This document shows, piece after piece, positions 58,834 to 64,000 of a stretch of DNA of 64,000 nucleotides. This DNA comes from Anastatus disparis (taxonomy: Eukaryota > Arthropoda > Insecta > Hymenoptera > Eupelmidae). The notes beneath the pieces are model-generated. The model was not told the origin of the DNA. It saw only the letters and a list, made by a program, of their open reading frames with translations, and made no database searches. How positions within the stretch are numbered: the first letter of the stretch is position 1; each line of letters starts with the position of its first letter. The stretch lies in assembly GCA_017163975.1 (NCBI GenBank), contig JAFFSR010000343.1, positions 5,092,001 to 5,156,000 of the forward strand, in the 5' to 3' direction. The position numbers were made by a program, and so were the translations under genes.

Positions 58834-59496
58834 TTATGTTTGGAAATCAACATTTACTTCGCGTATTTTAATGTATGCATAATCATGACCTTTATAACAA
58901 TATTTAAATAAATATTTAATGCATTGTACAGTGGAACATACTTCTACATTTATATGTGCATTAAATTTTAATAATAAGTAAGGATTATAAGGAACAACAA
59001 ATCTATTATTTGCTAGTCTTTCTGTAAATTTATTCTTAAAAATGATTTTGACGCCATCATTTTTACGTTTGTATAACGGATAGCCATTAAATTTAAATTC
59101 TGTTGAATCATTAAATTTTTTTGGGAAACTTTTTGTACATTGTTTCGTATTTTTATCCATACATGGACAATTTATATTTCGCATACCACAGAGACCGTGT
59201 ATCATAAATTGCTTAACAATACTATATAATTTCGGATAAATATCTTTATTTGGGTTTTCTGCACTTATTATTTCATCAACTTTTTCGGGAGTGTTTATTT
59301 TATCATTTTTATCTAAGAATAATAACATATGCATATGTGGTAATCCTCGTTTTTGAAATTCAATTACGTAACTATACGCAACACATTTTCCAAATATTCC
59401 TCTTTTAATTACTAAATCTTTAAATTCTTCCACTTTTTGATGAAATACTTTTGTTACAATATCCGGCCTATCTATTGAATTTTCATAATTTTTCAA
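58834..59496 (-). pseudogene. Helitron HUH Rep nickase domain
   Basis: Endonuclease that nicks and joins DNA in rolling-circle transposition. Contains the metal-binding HUH motif in FQKRGLPHMHMLLFL (His at residues 54 and 56, about 59337-59329), a Cys-rich part CGMRNINCPCM..CTKSFPKKF and the two-tyrosine motif CIKYLFKYCYKGHD near the end. Both catalytic tyrosines are still present. The frame is open for 220 codons, then broken. Confidence 0.9.
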
Positions 59497-59646
59497 GTTT
59501 TCAACTATTTCTTTCCAATGTGGATTTTACGTTATAGTTGAAAAAAGGTCAGGTTTACCATGATAATTTACAAGCGTCATCGAGTCCATGGAATTTTGTT
59601 TCATAAATCGTGGACTGCCTGTAAAATTTGATGGTAATATGACCAT

Positions 59647-60138
59647 TTATCCAATTTTTGACGATTCTAATTCTTTTTTGTTATATAAATAGTCCATTAC
59701 TCCTTTGTAACAATCACTTCTTAATATATTTTGATTTTTTCGTATAAAATATAATCCATAAGTTTCAACTTTTACAAATGCATCAACGATTACCTTATGA
59801 GATATTTTTCCCAATTTGAGGTATGGATTAAATTCATTTCTAATACTAAATCTATAATTATAAAATTGCAAATTTAAAATATTAGTTGTTCCAAATTTAT
59901 TTTTCATATTTGGCAACCATCCATAACCACCATTAGGATAAATTAGCGGATATGTCACAGGATCTGTATGTTTGCTAATTGTTGGTATACTAATTGGTCT
60001 TTCATACTTAGAGTAAATGACAATATCACGTTCGATAGGAGGAAGATCATCTTTTCCAACATATACTATCGCGACTTCATTACAGGTAGGTACATTATAT
60101 CTATTTTTATCCAAATTGTTATTGCGGACAATAGACAT
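59647..60138 (-). pseudogene. Helitron-like N-terminal domain
   Basis: 163 codons with DPVTYPLIYPNGGYGW (family hallmark YPL.FP.G..GW), VGKDDLPPIERDIVIY and FYNYRFSIRNEFNPYL. Lies directly upstream of the nickase domain and is interrupted by stops at both ends. Confidence 0.85.
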
Positions 60139-60213
60139 TGTAACTGTTCTTGGAGGACAATTGATTTATGCACATCGTTGTAGTTCTTCTTTTTCTACAT
60201 CATGCATCATTTT

Positions 60214-60664
60214 TTAGGCTTTTGCATAAGGGTTAATGTTTCTTATCAAATTATCTAATTCTTTTAATAATACTAAATTTGTATTGAATTTTTTACGTAC
60301 AATCCTTGCACTTTCATTATCTAAAACATATAATTGTCCATATTTACGTGCTTCATCTTTATTAGGATGCAAAACATACACATTATGATAAATTTGTCCA
60401 CATATTTTCATAACTTGTGGTTCTTTAGCTGTCAATTTATCAAAATTAGCACCAAAACTTGCGAACGCTAAAGCATTATTGTATAATCTTACATTTTGTC
60501 GAGAATCAATACTTTCTTTTGTACGTTCGGTTGCTAAAAGTTTTAATCGTTCTGGGTAAGTAGGATTGTCTAACAATTACCTTACCTTTATGACAACAAT
60601 TGGAGAAATCTTTACTTTCACTATATTCGAAAGCAAAATGTTTTGCATCACAATAAACACATGT
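60214..60664 (-). pseudogene. Helitron upstream finger and adjoining region
   Basis: From about 60664 the minus strand reads THTCVYCDAKHFAFE..CCHKGKVIV, the C-X2-C..CCxxGKV finger found upstream of the Helitron N-domain. After a stop it continues in another frame (60576-60214): NVRLYNNALAFASFGANFDK, ICGQIYHNVYVLHPNK, YGQLYVLDNESARIVRKK. Same reading order as in intact Helitrons. Confidence 0.8.
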
Positions 60665-61110
60665 ATGTGTCATGGAGCCAATGTAATTTTCAGATCTAAC
60701 ATTTTCATCAAAATATATATTTGCAATACAACCAATGAGTTTAGAATTATATCTTCTGCTAGAACTTTTTCATTCAATTTCTTTAATTTTTTTCTCATTA
60801 TGTCCTTAATTTTATCATTTTTTTTTATCATGACATTATCATTGTTATTACAAATATTATTATTGTTATTTTCTATATAATAATCAATGTCTTCAATTTT
60901 CAATCGTTTACACTTTATAAGTAACGTTTTTAATTGATAAGAATCATATTTATATATTCGCTTTCTCTCATCTGTTGGCTTATTTATTCCAATATTATAA
61001 TTAAAATGTTAAATTGGTAAAAATCATTATTCATTTGCGTTTTGTCAATAACATCTGAAATTTTCAATTGTTGATCATCAATTTTTTCAATTATTTCCAT
61101 TTTATCATAT

Positions 61111-61960
61111 TCAACATAATGTTGAATATGATAAAATAAGTTGATTTTTTAATTTTCTATAAGTTTTTCTTTTGCGTAATGCTTCTTTTTCATATAGCTG
61201 TTTCAATTCATCAGTTCTTATATTTAAAATCGATTTTACTTTTGCTATTCTATTCTCTTCTAATATTTTTTCATATTTATGTGATTTTTCTTTTTTTAAT
61301 TTTATATAAGCTTCTTTCTTTCGTGAAGCCTCACTCACACGTATTTTTCCAATTCACCATTACTTTTTTTTCCTTTGATTCCATTTTGGTTTTCTTATTT
61401 TTTTTTTAACTTTTCTATATATTTATTTGGTTCAAAATATTTTGATTTCATTTAAGCTTCTTTCTTACGTAAAGCCTAACTCGCACGTATTTGTTCCAAT
61501 TCATCATTACTTTTTTTTTCTTTGGATTCCATTTTGGTTTTCTTAGTATTTTTTAACTTTTCTATATATTTAGTTGGTTCAGAATCTTTTAATTTTATAT
61601 AAGCTTCTTTCTTACGTGAAGCCTCATTCGCACGTATTTGTTCCAATTCATCATTACTTTTTTTTCCTTGGATTCCGTTTTGTTTTTTTTTAGTATTTTT
61701 TAAATATTTTATATATTTATTTGGTTCAGAATCTTTTAATTTTATATGAGCTTCTTTCTTACGTGAAGCCTCATCAGTACGTATTTGTTCTAATTGATCA
61801 TTACTTTTTATTTTCTTGAATTCTAATTTTATTTTCTTAGTATTTTCTAACATTTCTTTATATTTATTTGGTTGTTCCATTTTTATTTTTAAATAAGCTT
61901 TTTTTTCGTAAAGCATCATTGACACGTTTTTGTTCTAATTTTTCATTTTTTTTTCCTGCA
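61111..61960 (-). pseudogene. Helitron N-terminal tandem repeat (about 48-residue units)
   Basis: Five to six units of about 145 bp encode degenerate copies of NDELEQIRANEASRKKEAYI followed by KLKDSEPNKYIEKLKNTKK. The repeats are lysine/glutamate-rich and probably helical. Similar EQR..R-rich repeats precede the finger in many arthropod Helitrons. Units are spaced regularly (about 61195, 61340, 61480, 61625, 61770, 61915). Frame breaks occur at 61338 and 61476. Confidence 0.7.
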
Positions 61961-62167
61961 TTCTTGTAATTTTCTGTTTTATTGCATTTTTTCGATATTC
62001 ATTCGATTTTTCTGTCACCTTTTTCTTAATCATTTTTGTTATACATGAAGATTCCTTGTTATCTATTTATTTTTAATTCTTTTCTTTCTTGATTTAATTC
62101 TTCATTTTGTCTTAAAAATTTTTTTTCTGAAGAGTGATTGTCAATTTCCATTGGAATTATTTCAAGA

Positions 62168-62431
62168 TTAGAATCTTTTGGATTGCAATACATTTGCATC
62201 ATTTTTTTTTCTTCTGCTAATAACTGCATTTGTAATTTTTTTTTTAAGAAGTTCAATCTCAGTGTTATCTAAATTTAATGGTATTTTATTTAAACAAGGT
62301 TTATGACAAAAACTTCTTCTTATCATGTTCGGTGGATTATTGTAATTGATCGTAGCATTATTATAATTATGTAAAATTGGAAAGATTGTTATTCGCTGTG
62401 TTTCAAAGATTTTCAATAAATGTAATCGCAT
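62168..62431 (-). pseudogene. Short frame upstream of the Helitron repeats
   Basis: 87 codons (MIRRSFCHKPCLNKIPLNLD core), basic C-terminus. Orientation and position suggest it is the N-terminal end of the Helitron protein, but no domain is recognised. Confidence 0.35.
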
Positions 62432-62656
62432 TTGGAAAATATCGTATTTTAAGCAACATGGACATAAATTGTAAAGTACTGAAACAGCAAAAGCAATTGC
62501 AAAAATGCCGCAATCATAATTACTTGTTTGTGATTGTACTGTTTCGAAAACTATGCTTAACGGCAGGCTGGAGTAGAACCTGATACCGACCGAGTAACAA
62601 TTGAGTTGTTTGTTATTTACTCAAGTATTAATCGGTTTATCTTCAAATTAAAGGTT

Positions 62657-62993
62657 GAGCGCAATAGATATTATTATTATGAACATCTATGCACAAGAAA
62701 AAAAAATTCTACCGTTTTGTTTTTGATAAAAGTAAGTAACGCCAAAGTAAAAGTTTATGTTTATAATATTTTCGCGTTACTTACTTTTCTCAAAAACAAA
62801 GCGATGGATTTATTTGAACATCTATGCACAAGAAAAAAAAATTCTACCGTTTTGTTTTTGATAAAAGTAAGTAACGCCAAAGTAAAAGTTTATGTTTATA
62901 ATATTTTCGCGTTACTTACTTTTCTCAAAAACAAAGCGATGGATTTTTTTCTTCTTGTGCATAAATATTTGTAATAATAATATCTATTGCGAG
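62657..62993. repeat. Nested foldback with a tandemly duplicated 135-bp hairpin
   Basis: Outer inverted ends GAGCGCAATAGATATTATTA / TAATAATATCTATTGCGAG. Inside, a 135-bp unit starting GAACATCTATGCACAAG occurs twice head to tail (62681 and 62816). Each unit is itself a hairpin (AAAAGTAAGTAACG / CGTTACTTACTTTT). Non-coding. Confidence 0.85.
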
Positions 62994-63340
62994 ATTCATT
63001 AAAAAAATACAGAGTCGTTGCACCAATAAATGAATTGTTTAGAAAAAATTCATTTTGAAATATTTCTTTTTCATATTTAAACATCTTTTTGAAATATCAA
63101 TCTTGGATCATATTCTTTAGTAAAGTTTTGAGAACTTAATAAAAAAAAACGTCTATTTTTTTAAGTATTTAATATCTATTATATTTATTGTGAATTTTAT
63201 GTAATTCATGTAATTTTTTCTAGATACATTTTTAATTTATCGTTTAACATGTAATATCAAAATTAAAGTTTGAAATGTATTCTTTTAAATGAGATTGATA
63301 AATAAAACTATATTTTTTTATAATGCTGAATATTTGGAAT

Positions 63341-63725
63341 TAAGAAGGGGCCGAACTGTCTGTCTTTGTCTAATAGCGTTTTTCATCATTTATTAAACAC
63401 TATCCGGTATAACAAGAAAAAATAGCAGCTCCCGCTAGATATTAGTAGAATAAGTGAATTTTGTAATAACAAACAAATTTTTTTACTGCGTAGTATTTGA
63501 ATAATTAGAGACCTACCAAAAAAAGATAGGTTATATTCTAGATTGCTAGTAGTTCTTTAATTAGTCAAAAACTATGCGGTAAAAAATTTTATTGTTATTA
63601 CAAAATTTATTAATTATACTAATATCTAGCGGGGGCTGCTATTTTTTTCTTGTTATAAAGGATAGTGTTTATATAAATAATGAAAAACGCTATTAGACAG
63701 AGACAGATAGTTCAGCCTCTTCTTA
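63341..63725. repeat. Foldback element, 385 bp
   Basis: Arms of about 150 bp. TAAGAAGGGGCCGAACTGTC / complement ending TTCTTA, TCTAATAGCGTTTTTCAT / ATGAAAAACGCTATTAGA, and ATAGCAGCTCCCGCTAGATA / TATCTAGCGGGGGCTGCTAT. Flanks allow either an AAT or a TA duplication. MITE-like. To its right (63726-64000) nothing is recognised except a small TTTCACGTGAAA palindrome. Confidence 0.8.
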
Positions 63726-64000
63726 AATCTATACCTATTCATTCATTGGTGATATTTTACAAACTCGGTACTTAACCTTAATTAAATAAAAAATTAATTA
63801 AACTTATTTACCTTGTTTGTATTTGTATAAAATATTCAATATGATTGAATATTCAAATTTAATTTATTTTTATATACATAGATATGTACATAAATATATA
63901 TGTATGTATATAAAATAAAAATGTTAAGATATTTTCATTAGATAGACATATGAAATTTGTTTTTAAGCATCTTTCACGTGAAAGAGGTTATTTAGTATAT

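Larger units (their letters stand above)
56870..62431 (-). mobile_element. Helitron (rolling-circle transposon), degraded autonomous copy
   Basis: Minus-strand element with the diagnostic Rep-Helicase order: basic repeat-rich N-terminus, Cys/His finger, Helitron N-domain, HUH nickase, linker, Pif1-like helicase. Several frameshifts and an internal helicase deletion make it dead. The ends were not found: I saw no convincing 5' TC or 3' hairpin with CTRR, so the limits given are those of the coding remains. Confidence 0.85.

Noticed and set aside
62606..63084. Frames in the nested hairpin on both strands
   Set aside because: Similar peptides arise on both strands because of the inverted repeat; no domain.

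Overview
The window looks like accessory, intron-like or heterochromatic DNA of an arthropod, most likely an insect. By eye it is very A+T-rich. It holds one clear host coding exon, a furin-type proprotein convertase exon at 38395-38689 (+) closest to insect Furin-2, bounded by splice sites. Almost everything else is transposable elements, foldback (inverted-repeat) elements, satellite DNA and decayed retrocopies. No prokaryotic gene organisation, rRNA gene, intact tRNA gene or CRISPR array is visible. Much of the window could be intron sequence of the convertase gene, but that is inference.

Layout. 1-1757: decayed hAT transposase gene cut by a ~380-bp insertion with a tRNA-like head. 1982-4181: foldback elements and a GGGGAATGTATA minisatellite. 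4277-9334: a full-length LINE with RNase H (I-like), with a 14-bp target-site duplication on both sides; both of its genes are broken. 9800-14150: a tRNA-like relic, several foldbacks, and a GC-rich RNA-gene-like segment (about 12190-12335, minus strand) whose first ~37 nt match the 5' end of U2 snRNA while the rest does not. 16340-27965: a satellite array of about 33 monomers of ~360 bp with multimer (higher-order) structure. 28840-30790: GA, TA, TGTATG and GGAGACGGA simple repeats.

30797-34745: two inverted partial copies of a POLR3A/RPC1 (RNA polymerase III largest subunit) pseudogene. One is cut by a 448-bp Harbinger-like MITE, and the other shows the empty site. 34852-36415: an inverted, head-to-head Penelope-like element with a GIY-YIG endonuclease remnant and possible hammerhead-ribozyme remnants in its terminal repeats. 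38395-38689: convertase exon. 38955-39195: piggyBac-type MITE flanked by TTAA. 39711-40810: a 1.1-kb palindrome with tRNA-like segments in both arms. 41548-41892: a FLYWCH-like zinc-finger fragment.

41958-51300: a cluster of CR1-like LINE copies (one long, several 3' fragments, one ORF1 fragment). Three of the four 3' ends run into CT-rich arrays and the fourth into AAGTCT repeats. 53160-54118: a minisatellite that reverses orientation at its centre. 54290-55330: a T-rich GGGCC array split by a foldback. 56242-56712: a 29-bp tandem repeat split by a 283-bp MITE. 56870-62431 (minus): a broken Helitron with zinc finger, HUH Rep and a Pif1 helicase lacking its middle motifs. 62657-63725: two more foldbacks.

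No set of genes here works together as a pathway. The common theme is repeated insertion and inversion: at least fifteen long inverted repeats lie in 64 kb. The most unusual items are the U2-headed RNA-like unit, the multimeric satellite, the inverted POLR3A retrocopies with a built-in empty-site control, and the Penelope dimer.
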